Part shown: in pieces, positions 41,031 to 49,702 of the stretch
Layout: every line of letters begins with the position of its first letter
How positions within the stretch are numbered: position 1 is the first letter of the stretch
Source: Sphaerisporangium sp. TRM90804
GTDB taxonomy: Bacteria > Actinomycetota > Actinomycetes > Streptosporangiales > Streptosporangiaceae
Reading direction: 5' to 3'
Assembly: GCF_029846175.1 (NCBI RefSeq)
Contig: NZ_JARWAC010000015.1
Location: 62,001-126,000, forward strand
Length of the DNA: 64,000 bases
Position numbers and translations under genes: made by a program
The notes under the pieces: model-generated
What the model was told of the DNA's origin: nothing
What the model saw: only the letters and a program-made list of their open reading frames with translations
Databases searched by the model: none

Positions 41031-41885
41031 ATGCATGTCCACCCCCAAGGCCACATCACCGTCGGCGACCCCGGCGCCGGCCCCGCGGCCTACGAGGACG
41101 CCGCCACGCTGCTCCAGCTCACGGCGGCCCTCCACGAGGACCGCCCCTGGCTCGTCGCCGAGCTGACACGCCTCCTGCGGGACATGCTCGCCCCCAAGGT
41201 CACCTACGCGTTCCGGCACGACCGGCAGCTCTTCCAGTGGCTGCTGGTCCGCCTCGTCACCTCCGACCTGCTGCCCCGGGTCAGCGCGCCGGCCACCCCC
41301 GCCGACGCGAAGGGGCTGAGGGACCTCCGTCAGAAGCACGCCCTCATCGAGGCCCAGCGCGCCATGTTCGCCACGGCGGGGAACCAGAGCGGGCCCTTCG
41401 CCTTCCTCGGCCAGCACTACCGTCTGCAGCGCGCGGAGCAGAACCACTACGACGTCTCGCTGAACGGCAAGATCGTGCGGTACAAGAAGAAGCTCACCGT
41501 GCAGGCGGCACAGCGAATCGTCGAGGCCCTGCGCACAGGCGCCCCGGGCGCCGTCGGCGCCAGCACCCAGCAGGTGGACGAGTTCGTCTGCGCCTTCCTC
41601 GCCGAGCCGACCCGCTGGCGCGAGGAGCAGGTCTTCAACCTCCTGGCCCTCTCCTCCACCCTCAACGGCCCCCTGACGGGCGCCGACGACGCCTCGGCCC
41701 TGCCCATGACCGCCGCGAACACCTGGGAGCCCACCCTGCGGGAACTAGGCCCCCAGACCCCGGTCCGAGCCGTCCACTTCGCCGGCGCCGTGGGCCTCCT
41801 GACCCACATCGACCAGGCCCTGACCACCGCCACCGACCGCCCCGCCTTCCTGGCCGAGGTCCGCGCCCACTACGACATCCCCTGA
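41031..41885 (+). CDS. Unrecognised 284-residue cytosolic protein
   Basis: ATG 41031 is preceded by AAAGGTGA. I do not recognise a family. It has no signal peptide or membrane segment and is mainly helical by composition. Notable segments are [38 protein letters not shown] and the C-terminal [17 protein letters not shown]. Codon use is normal for the window, so it is a real gene. About 260 bases upstream are gene-free. Confidence 0.7.
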
Positions 41886-41908
41886 CGACGGCGCGGCCTC
41901 CGGTGCGA

Positions 41909-43180
41909 TCAGGCCTCTTCGGGGACCAAGGGCTTGGGGTCGGGGGTGCGGGCGCGCAGGCGGTCGAGGCGGGACATGACGGGTGTGGCGGTGACACCGT
42001 GCAGGACCACGGAGGCCAGGACGGTGAAGCAGGCCACGGCCCAGAGCTGCTCCTCGGGGATGCCGAAGTCGGCCTGGTTGAGGGCGTAGGCCAGGTAGTA
42101 CAGCGAGCCGATTCCCCGGATGCCGAAGAACGAGGTCACGGCGCGCTCGCGCAGGCCGGTGCGGCCGCCCAGCTGGGTGAGCCAGCCGGCCGCCGGGCGG
42201 ATGACCAGCAGGAGGAGCAGGCCGACGGCGGCGCCCTGCCAGGTGAGCGCGGCGAGGCCGCCGGCGGCGACGAAGCCGCCGAGCAGGAGCAGCAGCCAGG
42301 CGGTGAGCAGGCGCTCGACCTGCTCGATGAAGCCGTGCAGGACGGCGTTGTAGCCGTGGGCGCGTTCGGCGTTCCTGATCGTGCAGGCGGTGACGAAGAC
42401 GGCGATGAAGCCGTAGCCGTGGACGAGTTCGGTCATGCCGTAGGCCAGGAAGGTGGCCGCCAGGGCGACGAAGCCGTCGCGGTGCTCGGCCAGGCGCAGG
42501 TTCTCCCGCTGGGTGTGGAAGAACAGGCGGCCGAGGAGGGCGCCGATCAGCAGGCCGCCGAGCACGCCCGCGGCCGTCCGGTACAGCACGTCCACCAGCG
42601 CCCACTCGCCGAGCCACCCCGTGCCGCCGGCGGCGGCCAGCGCGATGGCGGCGTAGACGATGGGGAAGGCCAGGCCGTCGTTGAGTCCGGCCTCCGAGGT
42701 GAGGGAGAAGCGCACCTCGTCGTCGGCGTTCTCGGCGTCGACCGGCTCGCCCACCTGCACATCGGACGCGAGCACCGGGTCGGTCGGCGCGAGCACCGCG
42801 CCGAGCAGCAGGGCCGCCGCGATCGGCAGCCCCATGAGCAGCGCGGCCGCGGTGGCGACGGCGGCGACCGTCAGCGGCATCGTGAGGCCCAGCAGCCGCC
42901 AGGTGGTCGACCAGCCGCGCAGGGAGACCCTGCGGTTGATCGCCAGCCCGGCCCCCATCAGGGAGATCACCACGCAGATCTCGGTGATGTGCTCCAGGGC
43001 GACCCGGTGGGCGACCGGGTCCGGTTCGGGTAGCGGAAGCGGCAGCAGGAAGATCAGGACGCCGCCGATGACGCAGGCCAGGGGCAGGGAGAACGGCCGC
43101 CGGCTGAGCACCGCCGGCAACACCGCGGCGAGCAGCGCGCCCGCGCCCCCGAGGGCGAAGATCAGGTCAGGGTTGGTCAT
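41909..43180 (-). CDS. Na+/H+ or K+/H+ antiporter (CPA1, NhaP type)
   Basis: A 423-residue, about 12-helix antiporter. The ion-site motifs are visible: LAPTDPVLASDVQVGEP and the Asn-Asp pair in EAGLNDGLAFPIVY. No C-terminal RCK domain. It exchanges cations for protons across the cell membrane for pH or salt control. Convergent with the unknown gene at 41031; 23 bases separate the stops. Confidence 0.92.
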   Translation of the reverse strand: MTNPDLIFALGGAGALLAAVLPAVLSRRPFSLPLACVIGGVLIFLLPLPLPEPDPVAHRVALEHITEICVVISLMGAGLAINRRVSLRGWSTTWRLLGLTMPLTVAAVATAAALLMGLPIAAALLLGAVLAPTDPVLASDVQVGEPVDAENADDEVRFSLTSEAGLNDGLAFPIVYAAIALAAAGGTGWLGEWALVDVLYRTAAGVLGGLLIGALLGRLFFHTQRENLRLAEHRDGFVALAATFLAYGMTELVHGYGFIAVFVTACTIRNAERAHGYNAVLHGFIEQVERLLTAWLLLLLGGFVAAGGLAALTWQGAAVGLLLLLVIRPAAGWLTQLGGRTGLRERAVTSFFGIRGIGSLYYLAYALNQADFGIPEEQLWAVACFTVLASVVLHGVTATPVMSRLDRLRARTPDPKPLVPEEA

Positions 43181-43467
43181 CGCCGGTCCACCTGCCCGTC
43201 AGACCGGCGAATATCTATGAATTGCCACACAAAGCCAGCCAGATCAGCAGCGACCGGGCCGGTACTCGGCCGCGGTCCATAGAGCGCGGCGCGACGGAGA
43301 CGACGACCCCCCGCCACGCTGAGGATCGTCCTTCCACCGCGACGCCCCCGGGCGCGGCCGGTGCAGTTACCTCCACCCCTCGTGTGCAACTGGGTGCATT
43401 CCCCCGCCCCCGCCGAGCTCCTAGCGTCGGGGGAGGCGGCGTTTCCGGTACGTACCAGGGGGTTCAC

Positions 43468-45111
43468 ATGAGCGAGGTCACCCGGCGGGGGTTCATCGGC
43501 GGCACGGCGGCGCTCGGCGGCGGGGTGGTGGCGGCGGGGATCGCCGAGCCCGCGGCGGCCAGGGCGGGGGCGGCGGGCGCGGCGGGGGCGGCGCCGCCGC
43601 TCGGGCCGGTCGTCGTGCGGCCGGCTGACCCCCGTTACGGGGATCTGGCGGTGCGCAGGACGAACCAGCGGTTCCGTCACGAGCCGGAGTACTTCCACCT
43701 CGTCGGCTCCACCGAGCAGGTGGTCAAGGCGGTCGGCGACGCCGTGCGCGCGAACCGGCGGGTCACCGTGCGCAGCGGCGGCCACTGCTACGAGAACTTC
43801 GTCGGCGAGGGGGCGCAGGTCGTGATCGACCTGTGCGAGATGTCGGAGGTCTACTTCGACGAGGAGCGCGGCGCGTTCGCCGTCGAGGCCGGCGCCACTT
43901 TGATGCAGACCTACCGGAAGCTCTACCTGGGCTGGGGCGTCACGATCCCCGGCGGCCAGTGCGGGGGCGTGGCCGCCGGCGGCCACATCGCGGGCGGCGG
44001 GTACGGCCCGCTGTCGCGGCGCGACGGCCTGACGGTCGACTACCTGCACGCCGTGGAGGTCGTGGTGGTGGATCGCTCGGGACGGGCCCGGGCGGTGGTG
44101 GCGACCAGGAACCCGGCCGACCCCAACCACGACCTGTGGTGGGCGCACACCGGGGGCGGCGGCGGGAACTTCGGCGTCGTCACCCGGTACTGGATGCGCG
44201 ACCCCGGCGCCAGGGGGAACGACCCGGGCAGGCTGCTGCCGAAGCCTCCGGCCACCGTCCTGTCCGGCACGGCCGTCTGGTCGTGGAACGGCATGGACCG
44301 GGAATCGTTCCGCAGGCTGCTGCGCAACCACGGCGAGTGGCACGAGCGCAACAGCGCTCCGGGAGGCCCGTACGCCACCCTGTGGGGCTCGCTGCTGATC
44401 CCCGGCCGCCAGGCGGGCGACGACCCGGGCGGGATGCTGCTCCCCGCGCAGATGGACGCGGGGGTGCCCGGGGCGGAGAAGCTGATGGGCGACTTCTTCG
44501 CCGCCGTCGCCGAGGGCGTCACCCCCGAGGTGTTCGTCACGCCGTTCGAGCGGTACCCGTGGTTCCAGGCGGCGCGCACCCTGTCGCTGGGCGAGGAGGC
44601 GGAGTCGGGGCGCTACAAGGGCAAGTCCGCCTACCTGCGCGCGCGCTTCACCGAGGAGCAGGCCGACGTCGCCTACGACCACCTCGGCACCCCCGGGGAC
44701 GTCTCGTCGAGCGGCCTGCTGTGGCTCCTTTCGTACGGCGGCGCGGTCAACGCGGTGGCCCCGTCGGCGACGGCGACCGCGGAGCGCTCGTCGATCCTCA
44801 AGGTGCTCCACCTGAGCACCTGGGACGCGAGCCGGGACGGCGCGGCGCACCTGGAGTGGATCCGCCGGTTCCACCGGCAGACCTTCGCCGGCACCGGCGG
44901 CGTACCGGTGCCCGGCGGCAACCTCGGCGGCGCCTACATCAACTACCCGGACGCCGACCACGCCGACCCTCGGTGGAACACTTCCGGCGTGCCGTGGTCG
45001 ACGATCTACTACGGGGACAACTACCCCCGCCTCCAGCGGGTGAAGGCCCGGTGGGACCCGCGCGACGTCTTCCGCCACGCCCTGGCGATTCGCCCCCCGG
45101 CCCGCCCGTGA
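43468..45111 (+). CDS. Tat-exported berberine-bridge-type FAD oxidoreductase
   Basis: A 547-residue flavoenzyme. ATG 43468 gives a twin-arginine signal (TRRGFIGGTAALGGG). The FAD domain has both residues for bicovalent FAD: His in SGGHCYENF and Cys in PGGQCGGVAAGGH. The C-terminus has the BBE motif (NYPDADHADP, WSTIYYGDNYPRLQRVKARWDP). Members oxidise sugars, alkaloids or polyketides, with O2 as acceptor. Being folded and loaded before export suits the Tat route. Substrate unknown. Confidence 0.92.
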   Translation: MSEVTRRGFIGGTAALGGGVVAAGIAEPAAARAGAAGAAGAAPPLGPVVVRPADPRYGDLAVRRTNQRFRHEPEYFHLVGSTEQVVKAVGDAVRANRRVTVRSGGHCYENFVGEGAQVVIDLCEMSEVYFDEERGAFAVEAGATLMQTYRKLYLGWGVTIPGGQCGGVAAGGHIAGGGYGPLSRRDGLTVDYLHAVEVVVVDRSGRARAVVATRNPADPNHDLWWAHTGGGGGNFGVVTRYWMRDPGARGNDPGRLLPKPPATVLSGTAVWSWNGMDRESFRRLLRNHGEWHERNSAPGGPYATLWGSLLIPGRQAGDDPGGMLLPAQMDAGVPGAEKLMGDFFAAVAEGVTPEVFVTPFERYPWFQAARTLSLGEEAESGRYKGKSAYLRARFTEEQADVAYDHLGTPGDVSSSGLLWLLSYGGAVNAVAPSATATAERSSILKVLHLSTWDASRDGAAHLEWIRRFHRQTFAGTGGVPVPGGNLGGAYINYPDADHADPRWNTSGVPWSTIYYGDNYPRLQRVKARWDPRDVFRHALAIRPPARP

Positions 45112-45215
45112 GCGGTGCCACGGGAAGATCGCGGAGGTGACGGACCCCGGCGGGAGGGCGGGAAGTGACGGACCGCCCCCGGCCAGCGGCCCGCGAGAGG
45201 GCCTGAAATGACTGC

Positions 45216-45244
45216 GGGCACCCTCGTCGGTGACGAGAATGCCC
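45216..45244 (-). terminator. Hairpin downstream of second tRNA-Lys
   Basis: Imperfect inverted repeat GGGCACCCTCGTC / GACGAGAATGCCC with a three-base centre, 20 bases past the CCA of the minus-strand tRNA. Confidence 0.65.
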
Positions 45245-45266
45245 TTGTCATCGGCCTTGGCCGTGG

Positions 45267-45340
45267 TGCGCCGCCAGGGACTCGAACCCCGGACCCGCTG
45301 ATTAAGAGTCAGCTGCTCTAACCAACTGAGCTAGCGGCGC
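45267..45340 (-). tRNA. tRNA-Lys (anticodon CTT), second copy
   Basis: Same 74-base sequence as the gene at 18399-18472, with the anticodon loop CTCTTAA and encoded CCA at 45266-45264. The flanks differ, so this is a second gene and not a segmental duplication of the neighbourhood. Confidence 0.97.
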
Positions 45341-45460
45341 GTGACTACGGTGACTTTAGCAGCCCCGGCGAGGGCGCGCACATCGTGTGCGATGGGGGGT
45401 GGCCAGGCGCTCGCCGGCGGGGCGACGGCGGGGGTCCGGCGGCGAAGGGTGCTTCAGCGG

Positions 45461-46099
45461 TCACTCGACGGTGGCGGCCACGGGGGTGGCCGGGGCGGCG
45501 GGGGGCGTGGCGGGGTCGTTGTCGCGGACGCTCCAGGCGCCGCTGGAGAAGGGGACGGGGTGGTCCTTCTTGCCCACGCCCGGGCCCCACTTGGTCACGA
45601 CGTACTCGACCTCGACGTGGCCCGGCCCGAAGCCGGCGACCGTCAGGGTGGACATGTTGAAGCTGCCGCCGACCAGTTCGGCGAAGGTCTTGCCGTCCAT
45701 GTCGAGCATGACGCCGTTGTTCGACGGGATGCCGGGGCCGCGGTCGCCGATGAAGAACGGGGCCTTCTTGCCCTTGTAGATCACGTAGCCCTCGGTGAGG
45801 AGGGGCCAGCTCGGGCTGGCGAACAGGCCCTTCTGCATGGGCTTGCCGCTGGCAGGGAGGCCGGTGTCGCCCATGCGGCCGGAGGCGTCGTCCCAGTAGT
45901 AGGAGGCCTTGGTGGTGCCCTTGAGCAGGATGGGCTCGGCGATCTCCGTGGTCTGCGTGGTCTCGGGTGCGGGGTCTAGGGGCCGCTGCTTGCTGTCCGC
46001 GTGGACCGCCGTCGCGCCGAGGACGCTCGCACAGGTGAAGGCGGCGGCCGCGATCCCGCATCCGAAGCGGTGTTTGGGGGAGTTCTGGAAAAAGGTCAT
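45461..46099 (-). CDS. Secreted RlpA/expansin-like double-psi-barrel protein under c-di-AMP riboswitch
   Basis: A 212-residue exported protein. Signal peptide to about residue 34 (GATAVHADS). The core (ASYYWDDASGRMG, PASGKPMQKGLFASPSWPL, APFFIGDRGPGIPSNN, GVMLDMDGKTFAELVGG) has the layout of RlpA/3D double-psi barrels, with the Asp of GDRGPG and LDM at the expected active-site positions. Such proteins bind or cut peptidoglycan. About 300 bases upstream on the same strand is a ydaO-type c-di-AMP riboswitch (46402-46560), the usual regulator of actinobacterial cell-wall enzymes. An AT-poor Pro/Ala tail ends the protein. Confidence 0.8.
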   Translation of the reverse strand: MTFFQNSPKHRFGCGIAAAAFTCASVLGATAVHADSKQRPLDPAPETTQTTEIAEPILLKGTTKASYYWDDASGRMGDTGLPASGKPMQKGLFASPSWPLLTEGYVIYKGKKAPFFIGDRGPGIPSNNGVMLDMDGKTFAELVGGSFNMSTLTVAGFGPGHVEVEYVVTKWGPGVGKKDHPVPFSSGAWSVRDNDPATPPAAPATPVAATVE

Positions 46100-46401
46100 G
46101 GGGAGTTAGGATCTTTCATCAGAAGGCATGGAACACGCTCCGTATGACGAAGAAGCCTCGGGGGCGTGAGGGAAAGCGCTGCCGGCCGGTTCGCGAGACA
46201 TCGTCGATCGCGGTGCCGAGGGGCACGGTTTCTTCTAAGAAGGTCGGTAAGCTGTGGCGCTTGGCCGGCACCGTCCGTGAGTGGCGAGGTGTTCGCCGGG
46301 GGACGACTGCCATGAGCCGACTCGTCTGCCGCTTCTGACGGCGTGATCCGAGATCTAGGGTCGCCCAAGTGGCGATTCGTGGGGAGTGAAGTACTCCACT
46401 C
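46100..46401 (-). other. Long 5' leader between riboswitch and coding region
   Basis: About 300 transcribed bases separate the aptamer from ATG 46099. A small hairpin GGAGT/ACTCC at about 46383-46397 follows the aptamer directly. No terminator with T-run is evident, so control may act on transcription elongation or translation. Short ORFs here have no ribosome sites. Confidence 0.5.
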
Positions 46402-46560
46402 GGGTCTCCTTTCCGTACGCGTCTACCGGGTTAGCTGACGGGTTCGGACTAAGGAGTCGCCCTACCGCTTTCGCGGATTCACCCCGATGAGATTGGGTTC
46501 CCGGTTCCCGCCGAGCGTGTCGCGCTCTTGGGGACTCGACGCTGGGTGGCGGCTTCCGGC
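46402..46560 (-). ncRNA. c-di-AMP riboswitch (ydaO-yuaA class)
   Basis: On the minus strand the conserved blocks of the class appear in order: GGCGGGAACCGGGAACCCAA, then GGGGTGAATCCGCG, AGGGCGACTCCTTAGTCCGAA, and CCGAACCCGTCAGCTAACCC with GGTAG and a GGAAAGGAG end. These are the ligand-binding cores of the ydaO aptamer. Binding of c-di-AMP normally lowers expression. It precedes a secreted cell-wall-type protein, the usual target in actinobacteria. Boundaries are good to about 10-20 bases. Confidence 0.88.
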
Positions 46561-46591
46561 GGAAGACCAGGTCACCACCCGGTTGGCCAGA

Positions 46592-46620
46592 ACCTTACCC
46601 ACAGGGTCAGGACAAAGCAA
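46592..46620 (-). promoter_or_regulatory. Promoter for the riboswitch transcript
   Basis: On the minus strand TTGCTT (46620-46615) and TAAGGT (46597-46592) are 17 bases apart in an AT-rich patch. A start near 46585 would place the aptamer at the very 5' end of the RNA. Confidence 0.55.
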
Positions 46621-47201
46621 ACGATACCGTACGAAAGGGGAATAAGATCTACCTTAACCCCCCAAAGTCTATGAATCTGCATATAAAGGCATAAAGGGAG
46701 CATCCTCCGGTTTGAGAGTCGGCAGCCCGGGGAGCCCGTGGCGACACCGCCTGGGAAGAGAGGGCAGGCGGCGCTTCGGCGGGCGGAGGCGAAGCCGGCG
46801 TAAGCGGCGGGGGGCGGCCTAAGCGGCGGGGGGCGGAGGGCGTCGCCGCGGCCAGGACTCTCAGGGGCGTACAGCCGGGCCAGGTGTACCCACGGGCCGG
46901 GCATGAGTCGGGGCGGGGCATGAGTCGGGGCCGGACAGTCCCCCGCCTGTCCGGCCCCGATTCTTACGGTCCAGCGCCGATGCCTTCCCCCAAAGACACC
47001 GGGCGGTCCCGCAGGACGGACGCGGTCCCCCACCGCGTCCTTGTGGCAGATAGCTCTCGCGCGCCTTTCCAGGCGCTAACGCATCCCCCTTGACCTGCCT
47101 TAACACTACATACCGGGGCCTGAGGGGGTCGTCATCGCAAGGTATAGATTCGGTCTAACTCCCGGGACGTGACCCGCCTGGTCGCACCCGGGAGCCATGG
47201 G
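46621..47201. other. Gene-free 580-base region with hairpin and direct repeats
   Basis: No credible gene. It holds an AT-rich part (46621-46700), two copies of TAAGCGGCGGGGGGCGG near 46801 and 46819, two copies of GGGCATGAGTCGGGGC near 46898 and 46914, the strong hairpin at 46925-46960, and a TTGACC / TATAGA pair of possible promoter boxes in 47090-47150. Confidence 0.5.
46925..46960. terminator. 14-bp perfect hairpin, orphan
   Basis: TCGGGGCCGGACAG and CTGTCCGGCCCCGA form a 14-bp stem with an eight-base loop, followed by TTCTTA on the plus strand. It looks like a plus-strand terminator but no gene ends nearby, so it may terminate an unseen small RNA. Confidence 0.6.
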
Positions 47202-47600
47202 TCACTCCGGCAGTACGACCCTGACCTCGGTGCCCTTCTCCAGCGACCTGCTGACGGTGCAGTGCCGTTCGTGGACGCGGTGCGCGACCGCCCGATAGAT
47301 CTCGTCCGCCTTGGGGTCGTCCTCGGGCAGCTGGACGTCGTAGGTGATCGTGACGGGGCCGAGCAGCGTCGGCTCGATCTTGGACGCCTCGACCGTCATG
47401 GCCAGCCGCATCAGGCGGTGGCCGCGTTGCGCGGTGAGCGGCTCCACCGTCACGATGTTGCAGCCGCCCACCGCCGCCAGCAGCAACTCGACGGGGGTGA
47501 ACACCCCCTCCTCCTCGCCGCCGCCGATCGCGACCCGCGCGCCACGGTCGTTGCGCGCCACGAAGCCGTCTTCTGTACGCTCCACATTCACCGATGCCAT
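47202..47600 (-). CDS. OsmC/Ohr family protein
   Basis: A 132-residue protein of the OsmC fold. The two peroxidatic/resolving Cys are at LLAAVGGCNIVTVEPL and HERHCTVSRSL. Members reduce organic peroxides using small thiols. Length and motif spacing are normal. It lies head to tail with a small unknown gene upstream. Confidence 0.9.
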   Translation of the reverse strand: MASVNVERTEDGFVARNDRGARVAIGGGEEEGVFTPVELLLAAVGGCNIVTVEPLTAQRGHRLMRLAMTVEASKIEPTLLGPVTITYDVQLPEDDPKADEIYRAVAHRVHERHCTVSRSLEKGTEVRVVLPE

Positions 47601-47630
47601 GGAAGCGAGCCTAGGCCTCCGGACGCCGGC

Positions 47631-47906
47631 TCAGGCGTCGGGGTGTTTGGACAGATAATCCACGTAGACCGGGCGCAGCGCCTCGCCGAGGTGACCCTCG
47701 CCGGAGGCCATGGCGTCGCTGAGCAGCGCCGAGACCCGGCTGAGGTCGTTGGCCGCCTCGCCACCGTGGCCGCTCGCGGCCTCGGCCGCGGGAATGATCT
47801 TCAACAGTTCCCACAGGAAGCCGACGTCACCGTGCGCCACGGCGTAGTGGACCGCCCTGTCGTGGAGCTCCTTGGGCGACAGCGACCGCAGCTCGTCCTG
47901 GTCCAT
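47631..47906 (-). CDS. Small conserved unknown protein
   Basis: A 91-residue acidic helical protein (SPKELHDRAVHYAVAHGDVGFLWELLKIIP, cut here: SPKELHDRAVHYAVAHG then DVGFLWELLKIIP). No family recognised. The spacing of 30 bases to OsmC suggests a shared transcript. Confidence 0.65.
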   Translation of the reverse strand: MDQDELRSLSPKELHDRAVHYAVAHGDVGFLWELLKIIPAAEAASGHGGEAANDLSRVSALLSDAMASGEGHLGEALRPVYVDYLSKHPDA

Positions 47907-48072
47907 CGGACACCTCCTTCCCCACTTCTCCCCGTCAAAGGGGTGATATGCACATCTTGGCGATCAACTTGCCCACGTTTCCGTCGTCAAACGGGCTCGG
48001 ACCGCCAAACAGGAGCTCGACAGGCCGTGAGACCCTACCGATCACCAGGCGACCCGTGCGAGCATCGACCGC

Positions 48073-48450
48073 GTGAAGATCATCCTCAAGATCCTTGTCG
48101 TCGCGGGCGCGCTCTGGGCGGCCACGTATCTGGTGCCCGGGATCAACGTCTCCGGCGGCACCACGGCGACGACGGCCGGCACGCTCATCGCCGTCGCGCT
48201 GATCTTCGGCATCGTGAACGCCGTGCTGAAGCCGATCATCAAGACCATCGGGTGCGCCTTCTACGTGCTGACGCTCGGCCTGTTCGCGCTGATCGTCAAC
48301 GCGCTGCTCCTGCTTCTGACCAGCTGGATCGCCGAGCAGCTCGACCTGCCGTTCGCCGTCACCGGCTTCTGGGCCGCCTTCTGGGGCGCCATCCTGGTCG
48401 GCCTCATCAGCTGGCTGGCCGACCTGCTGCTCGGCCTGAACGACGACTGA
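48073..48450 (+). CDS. Phage-holin-family (holin 4 superfamily IV type) membrane protein
   Basis: A 125-residue protein with four membrane helices, start MKIILKILVVAGALWAATYL, then PGINVSGG, IFGIVNAVLKPIIKTIG and WAAFWGAILVGLISWLADLL. This pattern is the cellular branch of the phage_holin_4_2 family, common in bacterial chromosomes and not a sign of prophage. Function unknown. Confidence 0.87.
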   Translation: MKIILKILVVAGALWAATYLVPGINVSGGTTATTAGTLIAVALIFGIVNAVLKPIIKTIGCAFYVLTLGLFALIVNALLLLLTSWIAEQLDLPFAVTGFWAAFWGAILVGLISWLADLLLGLNDD

Positions 48451-48489
48451 GCCCGCCCGCGGAACGCCGGGCCTGGCCGCCGGACGCCG

Positions 48490-49509
48490 TCAGCCCGCCG
48501 GCGGGCCCACCGACCCGCGTTCACGAAGCTCGGGGGCCTGGATGACGCGGCGCCTGCGCGTCTGCCCGTCGGCCGCCGCGACGACCAGGCGCACGGCGGC
48601 CCGCACGATGCCGTCGATGTCCCAGTCGACGGTGGTCAGGCCCGGGGTGAGCAGGCCCGACATGGGGTGGTCGTCATACCCCATGACGGAGATGTCGCCC
48701 GGAACCGTCAGGCCCGCCTCCCCAGCCGCCGCGTAAACGCCGTAGGCGATGGAGTCGGAGAAACAGAAGGCGGCGGTCGGCCGCGAGCCGGAGGCGAGCA
48801 CGGCGCGCGCCGCTTCGGTGGTGGGCCCCAGCCCGTGCGGGGCGGTCACGACGTCGATGTCGAGGCCCAGGCGCTCGGCCTCGGCGGTCACGTGGACGTC
48901 GGCGGGCCGGTCGGGCGTGCTGGGGCGGGTGGGGGTGAGCACGGCGAGGCGGCGGTGGCCCTTGCCCTTCAGGTACTCCAGGGCCAGCGTCACGCCCCTG
49001 CGGTTGTCGAACACCACCTCCCCCGCGGTCCTCGCGCCGGTCAGGGCGTCGCCGATGGCGACCACGGGAAGCGTGTCGGCCAGCGCGGCCCACATGGGGG
49101 CCGCGGGGTCGACGGGCTGGACGATCATGCCGTCCACCCGCTGGTCGCGGAGCTGGTGGGCCAGGCTGCGCTCCCGCGCCGGGTCGCCGGCGGCGTCGAG
49201 GATCAGGGCGTAGCGGTCCTTCTCCCGCAGCCCGCGCCCGATGCCGACCGCCAGCGACTGCTGCCAAAGGTCCTCAAGCGAGCCGCACAGCAGGCCGATC
49301 ATGCCGGTGCGCCCGCTCGCCAGCGCACGGGCGATGGGATCGGCTTCGTACCCCAGCTCGGCGGCGGCCTGACGCACCCGCTCGATGGTCTCCTCGGAGA
49401 CCTGCATGCCGCGCAACGCGTAGGAGACCGCCGCGGGAGACAGACCGGTCGCCTGGGCCACCTCGCGGATCGTCGCCCGTTTGCGCGGCTGGGAACGCGA
49501 CACGTCCAC
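48490..49509 (-). CDS. LacI family transcriptional regulator
   Basis: A 339-residue repressor. HTH: ATIREVAQATGLSPAAVSYAL, hinge AAAELGYEADPIARALASG, then a sugar-binding-protein-like ligand domain (MIGLLCGSLEDLWQQ). Divergent from the amidohydrolase/cysteine dioxygenase operon, with two LacI-type operators between them, so it probably represses itself and that operon. The ligand is unknown. Confidence 0.92.
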   Translation of the reverse strand: MDVSRSQPRKRATIREVAQATGLSPAAVSYALRGMQVSEETIERVRQAAAELGYEADPIARALASGRTGMIGLLCGSLEDLWQQSLAVGIGRGLREKDRYALILDAAGDPARERSLAHQLRDQRVDGMIVQPVDPAAPMWAALADTLPVVAIGDALTGARTAGEVVFDNRRGVTLALEYLKGKGHRRLAVLTPTRPSTPDRPADVHVTAEAERLGLDIDVVTAPHGLGPTTEAARAVLASGSRPTAAFCFSDSIAYGVYAAAGEAGLTVPGDISVMGYDDHPMSGLLTPGLTTVDWDIDGIVRAAVRLVVAAADGQTRRRRVIQAPELRERGSVGPPAG

Positions 49510-49586
49510 AGCCTATGCCCACCCCCCCGCCGGTGAGGCATCCGGCTCGACCGGACCGGCGCGGGAAAGACTTGACGGGAAGGTAG

Positions 49587-49626
49587 GTGAAGCGGTTCAC
49601 TGAAACGAATCAGTGAACCGCTTCAC
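49587..49626. promoter_or_regulatory. Paired LacI-type operators TGAAGCGGTTCA and TGAACCGCTTCA
   Basis: GTGAAGCGGTTCACTGA and TCAGTGAACCGCTTCAC form a 17-base inverted repeat with a six-base centre. Each arm is itself a palindrome (TGAA-GCGG-TTCA and TGAA-CCGC-TTCA) that fits the LacI-family consensus TGAA-N-CG-N-TTCA. They sit between lacI and the operon at 49703. TTGACG at 49571 could be a plus-strand -35 box. Confidence 0.85.
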
Positions 49627-49702
49627 GAGTGGTCCCGAGAGATTGCCTACAAAGATAGTAGGAATAGTCGGGTACACTCTGACCTGCGAGGAGGTGATGA
49701 CG

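Noticed and set aside
48073-48450. Prophage lysis gene
   Set aside because: The holin-like family is widespread in chromosomes; no endolysin, capsid, integrase or other phage gene is near.
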